Below, piece by piece: positions 1 to 10,537 of a stretch of DNA of 64,000 nucleotides (the stretch's first letter is position 1; each line of letters starts with the position of its first letter). Location of the stretch: NCBI GenBank assembly GCA_934630815.1, contig CAKTWI010000001.1, positions 196,729 through 260,728 on the forward strand. Reading direction: 5' to 3'. The translations under genes were made by a program, and so were the position numbers. This DNA comes from an uncultured Senegalimassilia sp. (GTDB lineage Bacteria; Actinomycetota; Coriobacteriia; Coriobacteriales; Eggerthellaceae). The notes under the pieces are model-generated. The model was not told the origin of the DNA. It saw nothing but the letters and a program-made list of their open reading frames with translations, and did not search any database.

Positions 1-2831
1 AGCTTGAGGTCCTTGACGTTATTGTTGACCGGCGTGTAACCGGCAATCGCCTTGGGCTGAAGCCCGGTGACTTGGTCGCCTACCACATGGCCCGAATGCT
101 TCTCGCTTGAAAGCGGTTCGTCCGAACCCGTCCAGTAGTACTCGACGCTATAGTCCACCGGATTTGCGGTGTAGTAGAAGTCGATAGAGGAATCGGTGCC
201 CACCACGCCCTTCTTCGCATCGGTGGACACAGGCGTGTAACCCGGGATGTCGATCGGCGTTTGCGTAACTTCCTGGCCCTTCATATAGCCGGTAAGGGTT
301 TGCGAGGGAGCGACGGGGGTGTTCGTGTTATTGAGATAGTAGTTCACCTGGATCGACTGGTCGCACGGCACATATTTGCCGTAGTAGAAGACGTTCTCGA
401 CCGTGGCAACAGGGAACGTCGCCGGCTGCGTGCAAGCCGAGTCGGAATACCAACCCATGAACTTATATGTTACGCCGTCGACGGTCTTCTCGGCTTCGGG
501 CGCAGCAGGCGCAACAACCTGCGCGGCACCGTCTTTCACCTCAAGCGTCGAGACGGAATATTGCTTATCGAAACCGGTCGCGCCCGCAGACTGCAGCCAG
601 AACGTTGCCGTCACAACCTTCTTGACCTTAATCTCGACCTTGCAATCAAGATGATAGGTACCGCTGTTATTCGAGATCTTATACGGATGCAGGACAATGG
701 CCTCGACGTCGTCTTTGCTGATCGACACGTGCAGCTTGTCCTCTATCTCGGACTTATAGCTATCGAAAACCTTATCCCAATACGAATTGGCCTGCGGCAG
801 GGTCCAAGAAGATCCGGCGGAGCCGTCGGGCCATTTTACGACACGGTTCGCAACGTTATCCCACGTGTTTTTGCCGCTGAAGGCAGCCCCTTCGACGTTT
901 ACCTTGACCCCCAAGTCGCTTTTCCCGCCCGTCGGGTACCAGTCGCCCGCCGAATTCGAGTCGGGGTTGTTCGTCGGGCTCTTCAGAAAGAAGAGCTTGG
1001 CGTTTTTTTGCTGCGCGGTCGACTCCGTCACCGTCACCTCGTGGGTGGCGGTGAGCACCTTGCCCTCCGCGGTGACCGTAGTGGCCGTGATGGTGACCTT
1101 ACCCGCCTTGACACCGACCACCTTGCCGGCGGCATCGATGGTGGCGACCGAAGGATCGCTCGAGGTCCACGTGACGCCCGTATCGGAGTCCGTGGTCAGC
1201 GTGATATTCTTGAATTGCTCGACCGTGTCAGACCCGGAAATGGACAGCGACGTCGCCGCCGGTTTCTTCATCACATGGATGGTGAAGGTTTCGGTATACG
1301 TATGCCGCCAGTCGGGAGAGTACTCGCGCACCACCGTCGCATCGCCAGCTTTAAGACCCTTTGCGGTTCGCGACCCGCTGCTGGACCCGGACAGCTTGAT
1401 GTTCTCGGAGCCGCTGGACACCGCCCACGACTCGCTCCACCGCGCGCTTCCGTCGCCTACCAGGTCAACGCTTTCGCCAACGTAGATCCACTTCTCGAAC
1501 TGCTTATCCGCACGCGTAACAGTCGGACCATCAAACGTCATCGACGTGCCCAAATCGTAAATCCAGCCAGTATTAGGCTTCACCACGACGGTGTATTTAC
1601 CGGGAATCGCAAAGTCAGCATCATTGTGATAATACTGGCTTGCATTTTCGATCCTCACTCCATCGCGATAATACTCGAGCTCCTGAAACGCTCCGCCCAA
1701 GTTCTGATCGATAGTATAGACGGTGCCGTTTTCGACATCTTTGATTTGAGGGTACCAGAAACAGCTTGTTCCCGCAGACGTGTTTTCCGGCTGAACGGCA
1801 ACGTAGCTCCGCTTCGTCACCGTTACCTGGTACTCGGCCGCACCTTTGCCAACAGTATGCCAACCATCGGCGTCGGTATATGCGCAATATAGCGTTGTCG
1901 TTTTGCTCGAACCGTTAAATGCCCAGTTGGCGCCAGCCGTCAACGTGATCGATCGATGATCGGCGCTTTCCTGCCATCCGGAGAAAAGGCCATCTCCGCC
2001 ATTCCAAAACTGCGGCGTTCCTTCCCCGTTATAGGTGAGCGTGATGGTGTTGCCCATGGCGACAGAAGTGGGGCCGGAAATGGCACCTGCGCCGGAGACG
2101 GAGACCTGCGTCTCCTCGGTAGCATCATCCCCGATGGAGACGGCGGCGTTATCCTTGCCGGAATCGCTGGAAACAGCCTCCGTCTCAAGCGTCACGGTCG
2201 CGCCGGCGGCGATGTCGGCGGCGGAAACGGTATAAACGCCCTGGTCATCGGGGGAGATAGGGTTCTCCTTGCCGGAAACCTTGAGCACCGCCTTCGTGAG
2301 GCTATAGCCGTTATCGGGGGACACCGTGAACTTGAAGTCGTCATTCACGGGCACGGTGACCTTATGCGCAGGCGCGGAGACGACCTGGTTCATATACGTG
2401 ATGGAGGCGTTGCCCAGCACCAGCTCGACATCGGCCGTGTCGGCATCCTCCTTCGCGCTCTCGTCCTGCTGCGCCGCAGCGGGCTGCGCGGGCTCGGAAG
2501 CGCCCGAAGCCGCCTGCTGCTGCGACGCCGTGGACGTAGGCTGCTCGCTTGCCGCAGGTGCCGCGGAGCTCGTTGCGGATGCTGCGGAGCTTGCCGCCGT
2601 ATCAGCGGCCTTGTCGGCCGAGCTCGTGGCTGCACCGGACGAAGCGCCTTCCACCTGCGCCGACGCATCTTCGACCGCGGCGCCATCGCCGGCGTACACT
2701 TGCGACGGCGAAACCGCCGGCCAGCCGAATCCCATCAAGACGACGGACAGCGCCACGGACAGCGCCTTGTGGCCCAGCGAGTATCGCTGCGTCATGCTGT
2801 CCACCGTCAACTCGTTGCTCTTTGCCTTCAT
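1..2831 (-). CDS. Secreted surface protein, Ig-like and MucBP-type repeats (C-terminus beyond window)
   Basis: The minus-strand reading frame is open from the ATG at 2831 to the window edge, about 943 codons. The N-terminus has a basic stretch and a hydrophobic signal segment (ALSVALSVVLMGFGWP). A low-complexity Ala/Ser/Gln-rich linker follows (about residues 45-120). Around residues 540-610 a bacterial Ig-like (Big_2) module is visible, with TWTSSDPSVATID and a GKVTITAT strand. The last 150 residues before the edge hold InlB/MucBP-like units (FMGWYSD; VNYYLNNT; IPGYTPVSTDAKKG; VEYYWTGS; IAGYTPV). These folds are typical of cell-wall adhesins. A GAGGTGA ribosome site precedes the start. The anchor region is outside the window, so cell-wall attachment is inference. 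Confidence 0.85.
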   Translation of the reverse strand, partial: MKAKSNELTVDSMTQRYSLGHKALSVALSVVLMGFGWPAVSPSQVYAGDGAAVEDASAQVEGASSGAATSSADKAADTAASSAASATSSAAPAASEQPTSTASQQQAASGASEPAQPAAAQQDESAKEDADTADVELVLGNASITYMNQVVSAPAHKVTVPVNDDFKFTVSPDNGYSLTKAVLKVSGKENPISPDDQGVYTVSAADIAAGATVTLETEAVSSDSGKDNAAVSIGDDATEETQVSVSGAGAISGPTSVAMGNTITLTYNGEGTPQFWNGGDGLFSGWQESADHRSITLTAGANWAFNGSSKTTTLYCAYTDADGWHTVGKGAAEYQVTVTKRSYVAVQPENTSAGTSCFWYPQIKDVENGTVYTIDQNLGGAFQELEYYRDGVRIENASQYYHNDADFAIPGKYTVVVKPNTGWIYDLGTSMTFDGPTVTRADKQFEKWIYVGESVDLVGDGSARWSESWAVSSGSENIKLSGSSSGSRTAKGLKAGDATVVREYSPDWRHTYTETFTIHVMKKPAATSLSISGSDTVEQFKNITLTTDSDTGVTWTSSDPSVATIDAAGKVVGVKAGKVTITATTVTAEGKVLTATHEVTVTESTAQQKNAKLFFLKSPTNNPDSNSAGDWYPTGGKSDLGVKVNVEGAAFSGKNTWDNVANRVVKWPDGSAGSSWTLPQANSYWDKVFDSYKSEIEDKLHVSISKDDVEAIVLHPYKISNNSGTYHLDCKVEIKVKKVVTATFWLQSAGATGFDKQYSVSTLEVKDGAAQVVAPAAPEAEKTVDGVTYKFMGWYSDSACTQPATFPVATVENVFYYGKYVPCDQSIQVNYYLNNTNTPVAPSQTLTGYMKGQEVTQTPIDIPGYTPVSTDAKKGVVGTDSSIDFYYTANPVDYSVEYYWTGSDEPLSSEKHSGHVVGDQVTGLQPKAIAGYTPVNNNVKDLK

Positions 2832-2849
2832 ATCATTCACCTCATCAAG

Positions 2850-2962
2850 CGTTTCCGTCGGAAACGTTCGCAGTTGAAATACCGTTTCAACCCGTCTCGC
2901 CGCCGTGCGCGATCATTCGAAGCGCGCAGTCGGCCTAGTGCAGGCTATTGTGGGCAATTATA
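2850..2962 (-). promoter_or_regulatory. Promoter -10 and hairpin leader of the left-edge surface protein
   Basis: A TATAAT -10 hexamer lies on the minus strand at 2957-2962; I see no good -35. The leader of about 120 nt carries two small perfect hairpins: GTTGAAA/TTTCAAC with a 5-nt loop (2873-2891) and CGTTTCC/GGAAACG with a 3-nt loop (2850-2866). The second sits just upstream of the ribosome binding site. A regulatory role is inference. Confidence 0.4.
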
Positions 2963-3239
2963 TAACGATTCCCCCTATTCTGTACCTCCCCTGCCACTAA
3001 TTCTCTGCATTCAAATCAAATAAATTCATTTACGAAATCCCAGTTCAATATGCGATTCTGCCCATTTCTTCGATTCGCCCGTAACAAACAACGCCCCTTT
3101 TGCATGTCCGCAGAACTGTCACCCCTCCGATAGAAGGGTTTTCCGGGCTTTCCCGACAACGTGACGAACGATGAAGCGAACGAACGATCTCGTGTCAAAA
3201 CCGTTTAACTGCGCAGGCCGAAACCCCACCCTCCACGCG

Positions 3240-3245
3240 TATAAT
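3240..3245 (+). promoter_or_regulatory. TATAAT -10 box directly before the lipoprotein start
   Basis: A perfect TATAAT ends 9 nt before the ATG at 3255, and there is no Shine-Dalgarno sequence between them. Transcription from this box would start 0-3 nt before the start codon, giving a leaderless or nearly leaderless mRNA, which is common in actinobacteria. No convincing -35 is visible. Confidence 0.4.
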
Positions 3246-3254
3246 CGACGCATC

Positions 3255-4208
3255 ATGGAATCATCCGCACAGACAAGGCGTACCTCCCCGCTCATCGCCG
3301 CCATCGCGGCGACGGCCTTCTGCGCCCTGCTGTGGCTTACCGCATGCAGCGGATCCGGCGGCGCGGAAGGCGCCGGCAAGGACCAGGCCACCGGCGCCGC
3401 GTTCTCCCCTGCCGCCACGGTGGAGGAAACGCAGTTCGACGCGAGCGCCGCCACGGGCGCCAACGACGCGCTCATCGATGCGTCCCACGCGCAAGACGGC
3501 TACGTCAGCGTGAGCGCCACTTCGAGCGCACGCATAAAAGCCCAGGTCATCAGCGGCCAAGCAAGCTCCAGCTTCGACATGCCCCAAGACGGCACGCCCA
3601 TTGGGTGCCCGTTGGCGTTCGGCGACGGCCCATACACGGTGCGCATCATGCGCAACACGTCGGGCAACAACTACGTGGAGCTGTGCAGCGTCGACATCGA
3701 CGTCGCGCTGACCTCGGAGTTCGCCCCGTTCCTGCGCCCGAACGTCTACTGCAGCTACACCGCCTCCAGCAGCTGCGTGGCCAAGGCCCGCGAACTGGTC
3801 GGAGGCTGCGAGAACCAGGGGGAGGCCCTGCGCGCCATTTGCACCTACATCGTCGACAACGTGGCTTACGACGACGATAAGGCCGCGAAGCTCAAGGATT
3901 CCACCGGCTACATCCCCGACCCGGACGAGACGCTGCGGTCGGGCAAGGGCATCTGCTTCGACTACGCAAGCCTGGGCGCCGCCATGCTGCGAAGCCAGGG
4001 GATTCCCGCGAAGATCGTCACCGGCACCGTCTCGCCGCAGGGCATCTACCACGCCTGGATCATGGTGAATATCGATGGCACCTGGCAGAGCGCCCGCTTC
4101 AGCGTTTCCCCGAACACCTGGTCGCGCATCGACCTGACCTTCGCCGCAACAGGGGGCGGGGCGAAGGTCGGGGACGGGGAAAGCTACACCGACCGCTACG
4201 TGTACTAG
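3255..4208 (+). CDS. Transglutaminase-like lipoprotein
   Basis: The protein has 317 residues. I chose the ATG at 3255 because the longer frame (3171) adds residues unlike a signal peptide, while from 3255 a lipoprotein signal follows at once (TAFCALLWLTAC, lipobox LTAC). The C-terminal half matches a transglutaminase-like cysteine protease fold: GKGICFDYASLGAAMLRSQG supplies the Cys, YHAWIMVNIDGTW the His, and an Asp follows in the SRIDLTF strand. Such domains cleave or crosslink peptides at the cell surface. The substrate is unknown. It is a single gene between the surface-protein locus and the pilus operon. Confidence 0.85.
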   Translation: MESSAQTRRTSPLIAAIAATAFCALLWLTACSGSGGAEGAGKDQATGAAFSPAATVEETQFDASAATGANDALIDASHAQDGYVSVSATSSARIKAQVISGQASSSFDMPQDGTPIGCPLAFGDGPYTVRIMRNTSGNNYVELCSVDIDVALTSEFAPFLRPNVYCSYTASSSCVAKARELVGGCENQGEALRAICTYIVDNVAYDDDKAAKLKDSTGYIPDPDETLRSGKGICFDYASLGAAMLRSQGIPAKIVTGTVSPQGIYHAWIMVNIDGTWQSARFSVSPNTWSRIDLTFAATGGGAKVGDGESYTDRYVY

Positions 4209-4501
4209 CCGCGCAACATCCCCGCAGCCATGCGGCAGGGACGGAGCCTGCCGAATCGCTGCCGAAAGCGCCGCCCGAAGCCAACCCCCGTTCCCCCAGG
4301 TGGCGCATGGTGTTGCAAGCCCCTATCCCACCAGCATCCCGCAGCGCGCGGGCGAAAGCGCTCGCTACCGAAACCCCTTCGCCCGGTACATAGTGGCACC
4401 GGGGTATCAGCTTCTTCTCAAAAACAGGCGAAAACGCACGTCATCGCCTACTATATGTGAGACAATAACGAACGTTTAAACCGATAACCCAGGAGGTACC
4501 G

Positions 4502-5554
4502 ATGACAGGAAAGCTTCTGGAGAGCGGCGCCATCAGCGCGTTCTGCAGCAGCGTGGCGACCATGCTGGCTGCCGGCGTCCAAACGGACGAAGCCGTTCAC
4601 ATGCTTGCGGAGAACCGCGAGCAATCCGAATTCAAGCGCGTATGCGACGCGGTCTACTCCAAAGTCGTCGAAGGTTCCAACCTTGCCGACGCCATGGAGG
4701 CTACCGGCGCCTTCCCCGCCTACGCAACGGAAACCGTGCGCGTCGGCGAGGCATCGGGCCGCACCGAGCGCGTGCTGCGCAGCCTCGGGCGCTACTACGA
4801 TAGCGAAGGCCGTGCATTCGCCAAGCTGCGCAACTCGGTCGGCTATCCGGCGGCGCTGCTGTGCATCATGAGCGTCATCCTGGTGTTCACCGTGGCAATC
4901 ATCCTCCCCATCTTCTCCAGCGCCTATGAGAACCTGTCCGGCTCCATGACCTCGGGATCCTTCAACACCGTGGGCGTGTCCGTCGCCATCGGCTGGGTCG
5001 CCCTGGCCATCGTGCTGGTCGCCACCATAGCCGCCCTGCATATCGCCATCTGCGCGCGCAACGAAAGCGGGCGCGGCCGTGTGCTGAAGATGCTCGAACG
5101 CTACCCGGGCACCCGCCGGGCCATGTACCAGCTGGCGCTCTCCCGCTTCGTCAGCGCGCTTTCGTCCCTGGTGGCATCGGGTGTGCAGGAAGAGGACGCC
5201 ATGCGCAAGGCCATGGCCACCATCGACCATGCGCAGCTTAAGGCGAAGCTGCAGGCAGCCTACGATTCCATGATCGACCTTGAGAACCCGCGCAGCCTCG
5301 CCCAGGCCATCGTCGAGCACGAGATCGTCGAGCCCGTATACGGCCGCATGCTGCTCATGGGCACGCGCGCAGGCTCCGTCGACGAGGTGCTCGGCCATCT
5401 TGCGCAGGTGTTCTTCGACGACGCCAACATGCAGATCGACGCCGCGGTCGACCGGGTCGAACCCACGCTGGCGGCCTTCCTGACCATCGCCGTCGGCGCA
5501 ACCCTTATCGCCGTCATGCTGCCGCTCATCGGCATCATGGGCTCGATCGCATAA
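4502..5554 (+). CDS. Type IV pilus / type II secretion inner-membrane platform protein (PilC/GspF family)
   Basis: The protein has 350 residues, near the usual GspF/PilC length. It shows two tandem GspF domains. The first has the helical stretch with GVQTDEAVHMLAEN and VGEASGRTERVL, then a transmembrane helix (ALLCIMSVILVFTVAIILPI). The second repeats the pattern (SRFVSALSSLVASGVQEEDA; LLMGTRAGSVDEVL) and ends in a C-terminal transmembrane helix. The platform protein couples the motor ATPase to the pilus. AGGAGGT lies 5 nt upstream. It is the first gene of a tightly packed operon ending with pilT at 8456. Confidence 0.9.
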   Translation: MTGKLLESGAISAFCSSVATMLAAGVQTDEAVHMLAENREQSEFKRVCDAVYSKVVEGSNLADAMEATGAFPAYATETVRVGEASGRTERVLRSLGRYYDSEGRAFAKLRNSVGYPAALLCIMSVILVFTVAIILPIFSSAYENLSGSMTSGSFNTVGVSVAIGWVALAIVLVATIAALHIAICARNESGRGRVLKMLERYPGTRRAMYQLALSRFVSALSSLVASGVQEEDAMRKAMATIDHAQLKAKLQAAYDSMIDLENPRSLAQAIVEHEIVEPVYGRMLLMGTRAGSVDEVLGHLAQVFFDDANMQIDAAVDRVEPTLAAFLTIAVGATLIAVMLPLIGIMGSIA

Positions 5555-5574
5555 CGAAGTCGCAGGTAACAGTC

Positions 5575-5901
5575 ATGTTCCACGAACTCACCGACAACGA
5601 TATCAAACGGCGGCGCAAGCGCATCGTCGTCACCGCATGCCTGGTGGCGGCGCTCGCCCTCGCCGCCTTCGCCGTATACAGCGTCGTGCAGGAGAACGCC
5701 AAGACGCAAGGCGCCGTGGCGCTGCGCGACTCCATCCTGGCCTCGGCCAAGCAGTGCTGCGCCATCGAGGGCAGCTACCCGAGCTCGCTCGAGCATCTCG
5801 AGGAAAGCTACGGGCTGACCATCAACCATGATGACTACGTGATCACCTACGAGTGCTTCGCCGACAACATCATGCCCAGCGTGGTGGTGACGCCCCGATG
5901 A
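5575..5901 (+). CDS. Pilin-like small membrane protein
   Basis: The protein has 108 residues. A basic N-terminus (KRRRKR) is followed by one transmembrane helix (VVTACLVAALALAAFAVYSVV) and an extracellular part with GSYPSSLEHLEESYGL, a pattern seen in type IV pilins and pseudopilins. There is no canonical prepilin peptidase site (no G-F-T-L-I-E). The stop overlaps the next start as ATGA at 5898-5901, so translation is probably coupled. Context in the pilC-to-pilT operon suggests a pilus or pseudopilus subunit. Confidence 0.75.
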   Translation: MFHELTDNDIKRRRKRIVVTACLVAALALAAFAVYSVVQENAKTQGAVALRDSILASAKQCCAIEGSYPSSLEHLEESYGLTINHDDYVITYECFADNIMPSVVVTPR

Positions 5902-6437
5902 ACCCGCAGGCGAACGAAACCCACAAGCAGCGCATCCACGCCATCGCTTCCGTGACGCAAGGTGCGCCGTCCAACGAAAAAGGCGCCGGCGCAAGGCACG
6001 CCTTCCCCACGCTGCTGCTAGCGGCGTTCTTCGCGGCGCTGCTCATGGCGCTCATCTCGGGTGTGACCGTGTACAAGGCCGTTTCCGCAGACCAACAGGC
6101 CAGCAGCGCACAGCGCGAAGGAGCGGGGCTAATCTGCAACGTCGTGCGCGCCAACGATTCCAAGGGCGCCATCGCCCAAGGCCAGGGGCCGGAAGGCAAG
6201 TCGCTCGTGGTGGTGGAGCCGCTGGATTCCGGCACGTACGAGACGCGCTTCTACCTGTACGAAGGCAAGGTCGTGCAGGAGTACAGCCTGGCAGGCAGCG
6301 GGTGCACGCCCGAGAAGGCCACCGAGGTGACAACTTCCGACACCTTCGATTTCTCGTACTCCAACGGTCTTCTGGCCGTGACCACCGATCAGGGAACCGC
6401 CGAGGTGGCCCTTCGCTACATGCAGGGAGGTGCCTAG
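5898..6437 (+). CDS. DUF4860-like pseudopilin protein
   Basis: The protein has 179 residues from the ATG at 5898, which overlaps the previous stop. A frame start at 5853 would overlap the upstream gene much further and is unlikely. After about 35 residues there is a single membrane helix (TLLLAAFFAALLMALISGVTVY). The rest resembles DUF4860 proteins of clostridial type IV pilus clusters: ETRFYLYEGKVVQEY followed by a strand-rich end (FDFSYSNGLLAVTT). The family link is from memory of the pattern. It is probably a minor pilin-like subunit. Confidence 0.7.
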   Translation: MNPQANETHKQRIHAIASVTQGAPSNEKGAGARHAFPTLLLAAFFAALLMALISGVTVYKAVSADQQASSAQREGAGLICNVVRANDSKGAIAQGQGPEGKSLVVVEPLDSGTYETRFYLYEGKVVQEYSLAGSGCTPEKATEVTTSDTFDFSYSNGLLAVTTDQGTAEVALRYMQGGA

Positions 6438-6438
6438 G

Positions 6439-6867
6439 ATGACGAAGAACGAGCAGATCGAAGACGCCTCGAAGACCAAGGTCAACACGGCGTTCCTCGT
6501 TGAGGCGCTGGTGCTTATGGCGGTGCTCATCGCATCCATGGCCGTGTTCACGCAGCTGTTCACGCACTCGGCGGTTGCGGCGCACCAGGCCGAGGAGCTG
6601 ACAAAAGCCACGCTGTTGGCCCAGAACGCCGCCGAGGAGTTCTCGTCCGACCCCGCAGCCGTCGCCGCCGGCAAGACGGTCGGCCAGGGCGTCGCCGCCG
6701 GGGACGCATCCGCCGTCGACGGCTCCGACGGCCTGACGGTCAGCTGCGACGTCGACTCCGACGCACAGGGCCGGGGCACGCTGTACACGGCGCACATCAC
6801 CGTGAGCGACGATTCCGGCGAAGTGTACGCACTCGACGCGTCGCGATACGAAAGCGGGGTGAGATAG
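6439..6867 (+). CDS. Pseudopilin-like membrane protein
   Basis: The protein has 142 residues from the ATG at 6439, preceded by GGGAGG with 8-nt spacing. A GTG at 6430 is in frame but overlaps that site. The N-terminus TAFLVEALVLMAVLIASMAV resembles a class III prepilin helix, with a Glu near position +4 or +5 after a possible cleavage point. An Ala/Glu-rich helix (ELTKATLLAQNAAEEF) and a soluble domain of short strands follow. It overlaps or abuts its neighbours, so it is part of the pilus-like operon. Role as minor pilin is inference. Confidence 0.7.
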   Translation: MTKNEQIEDASKTKVNTAFLVEALVLMAVLIASMAVFTQLFTHSAVAAHQAEELTKATLLAQNAAEEFSSDPAAVAAGKTVGQGVAAGDASAVDGSDGLTVSCDVDSDAQGRGTLYTAHITVSDDSGEVYALDASRYESGVR

Positions 6868-6868
6868 C

Positions 6869-7351
6869 ATGGCAAGGCGAACCGGGGAAGGGGTGCGCAT
6901 CGGCCCCATCACGCTGCTGACGCTGGTGTCCGTGCTGCTGCTGGCGGTGCTGGCCATGCTGTGCGTCACCACCACGCACGCAACCGAGGCCATGGCGCAG
7001 CGGCAGGCCGACGCGCTGTCGCAAACCTACGAGCTGGATGCCTTCGGCCAAGCGCTGCTCGCCCAGATCGACGAGCAGATCGCCGAAAGCGGCTCGCCCG
7101 CAGCGGCCGCCGCGCTGGTCCAGCACCGCTCCGACAAGCTGCTGGAAAACGCCGCCGAGGCAAGCGGCGCCCGCGACCTGCGGTCCTTCATCGACGTGGC
7201 GGGCACGCAGGTCACGTTCACGGTCATCGCGCAGGGCGGCAAGGAGCTTGCCGCCACGGCGACCATCGCCGCGAACGGCTGCACCGTGGACGCCTGGAAG
7301 ATGACCACCGCGCAAGAGCTTCCCGAACAAGCTCTTCTTTCCACTAACTAA
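6869..7351 (+). CDS. Membrane protein of pilus-like operon, single N-terminal helix
   Basis: The protein has 160 residues. One strongly hydrophobic helix near the N-terminus (ITLLTLVSVLLLAVLAMLCV) is followed by a long helical region (ATEAMAQRQADALSQTYELD) and a short strand-rich end. Similar proteins occur in clostridial pilT/pilC clusters beside DUF4860 genes, as far as I recall. It starts 1 nt after the previous stop. No enzymatic motif is visible. It is probably a structural or assembly component of the pilus-like apparatus. Confidence 0.7.
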   Translation: MARRTGEGVRIGPITLLTLVSVLLLAVLAMLCVTTTHATEAMAQRQADALSQTYELDAFGQALLAQIDEQIAESGSPAAAAALVQHRSDKLLENAAEASGARDLRSFIDVAGTQVTFTVIAQGGKELAATATIAANGCTVDAWKMTTAQELPEQALLSTN

Positions 7352-7382
7352 CGACGAGAAGCAATAGCATAGGAGGATCGCC

Positions 7383-8456
7383 ATGCAACTGAAAAGCCTA
7401 CTCGAGAAGATGATCGAGGTGCACGCTTCCGACGTGTTCATCATCGCCGGCCTGCCTCTGGCGTACCAGGCGAGCGGATCGCATGTGCGCACGGACACGG
7501 CCCCGCTCACCCCGGCCGACACGCAGGAGTACATCGAGACGATCTACGAACTGGCCGGGCGCGACCTGAGCCTGTTCACCGACAGCGTCAACCACGACGA
7601 CGACTTCAGCTTCGCCGTCCCGAGCGTCGGCCGTTTCCGCGCCAACATCTTCCGCCAGCGCGGCTCCTATGGCGCCGTCATCCGCGTCATCCCCTTCGGG
7701 CTGCCAGACCCCGACGAGATGAACATCCCGGAGCCCGTCATGCGCCTTGCCGACCTGAACAGGGGCCTGGTGCTGGTGACGGGCCCCACCGGCTGCGGCA
7801 AGTCCACCACGCTGGCGTGCATGCTCGACCGCATGAACCACAAGCGCACGGGCCATATCCTGACCATGGAGGACCCCATCGAGTTCGTGCATAAGCACGG
7901 CTCCTGCATCATCACGCAGCGCGAGATCCCCACCGACATCGCCAACTACTCCGAGGCGCTGCGCTCGGCCATGCGCGAAAGCCCCGACGTCATCCTGCTC
8001 GGCGAGATGCGCGACGCCGAGACCATCGGCACCGCCATCAACGCCGCCGAGATGACGCAGCTGGTGCTCTCCACGCTGCACACCACCAGCGCCGCCGACA
8101 CCATCGAGCGCATGATCGACGCCTTCCCCGCCAGCCAGCAGCGCCAGATCCGCACCCAGCTGTCGCTCGTGCTGCAGGCCACGGTCAGCCAGATGCTCAT
8201 CCCCGCACTCGATGGCACCACCATCCCCGTGTTCGAGGTCATGCACATGAACACCGCCATCCGCAACCTCATCCGCGAGGAGAAGACCTACCAGATCGAC
8301 TCCGTGATCGCCTCCAACGGCGCCTCCGGCATGCAGACCATGGACCAGGCGCTGTTCAACGCGGTCCGCGAAGGCAAGGTGGCGAAGGACGTCGCGCTGC
8401 AGTACTCGCACCATCAGGAAGCCCTCCTGCGCCGTTTCCAGGCCGAGGGCTTGTAA
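7383..8456 (+). CDS. pilT: Type IV pilus retraction-type ATPase PilT
   Basis: The protein has 357 residues, the usual PilT length. The N-terminal PAS-like domain has ASDVFIIAG. The RecA-like domain carries Walker A GPTGCGKST (134-142), the Asp-box Glu residues in TMEDPIEFVH, Walker B DVILLGEMRD and the His-box STLHTTSAADTIERMID. The length, the GEMRD motif and the lack of a large N-terminal extension or zinc tetracysteine fit PilT rather than PilB. AGGAGG lies 6 nt before the start. It is last in the operon and a terminator follows. No extension ATPase PilB is encoded in the window. Confidence 0.92.
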   Translation: MQLKSLLEKMIEVHASDVFIIAGLPLAYQASGSHVRTDTAPLTPADTQEYIETIYELAGRDLSLFTDSVNHDDDFSFAVPSVGRFRANIFRQRGSYGAVIRVIPFGLPDPDEMNIPEPVMRLADLNRGLVLVTGPTGCGKSTTLACMLDRMNHKRTGHILTMEDPIEFVHKHGSCIITQREIPTDIANYSEALRSAMRESPDVILLGEMRDAETIGTAINAAEMTQLVLSTLHTTSAADTIERMIDAFPASQQRQIRTQLSLVLQATVSQMLIPALDGTTIPVFEVMHMNTAIRNLIREEKTYQIDSVIASNGASGMQTMDQALFNAVREGKVAKDVALQYSHHQEALLRRFQAEGL

Positions 8457-8507
8457 GGCCAGGCGAGTGCCTGTAAGGGGCCCAGCAAACCGCATATAAG
8501 ACCGCAA

Positions 8508-8539
8508 ACGCCCTCCTGCAACCGCAGGAGGGCGTTTTT
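8508..8539 (+). terminator. Terminator of the pilus-like operon
   Basis: A 12-bp perfect stem (ACGCCCTCCTGC / GCAGGAGGGCGT) with a 4-nt loop is followed by TTTT. It lies about 50 nt after the pilT stop. Confidence 0.85.
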
Positions 8540-8759
8540 GTTGCATTCTGACGATCGAATGGAGACGGCGGGCGCCCGCCCGGGGAACCCAAGGAGGCGA
8601 TTCGGGCTTCCCGGTGCGCGCTTTTGCCCGCCACAGCGCGATATGCCGGGCAAAGCCGCGGTGGCTGCGCCCCGGACGATCTTCGCCGCGGTCGCGCCTA
8701 ACACCGTAACTGCGCATATCGAGGCTGCGACAGCCGCCGCGGCTTCCCCACAAGACGCG

Positions 8760-8788
8760 AAAAGGGCCCGCCGAAGCGGGCCCTTTTG
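8760..8788 (-). terminator. Terminator of groEL
   Basis: The stem AAAAGGGCCCGC / GCGGGCCCTTTT sits 25 nt past the groEL stop on the minus strand and ends in a T run. It is symmetric and could act in both directions. Confidence 0.8.
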
Positions 8789-8812
8789 CTGCAAGGTTTA
8801 CGAACCTGTTGC

Positions 8813-10537
<1,725 letters not shown>

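Noticed and set aside
261..1892. Long plus-strand open frame
   Set aside because: It is the shadow of the minus-strand surface protein, which has a signal peptide and Ig-like domain. The plus-strand translation is Arg-rich with no family features.
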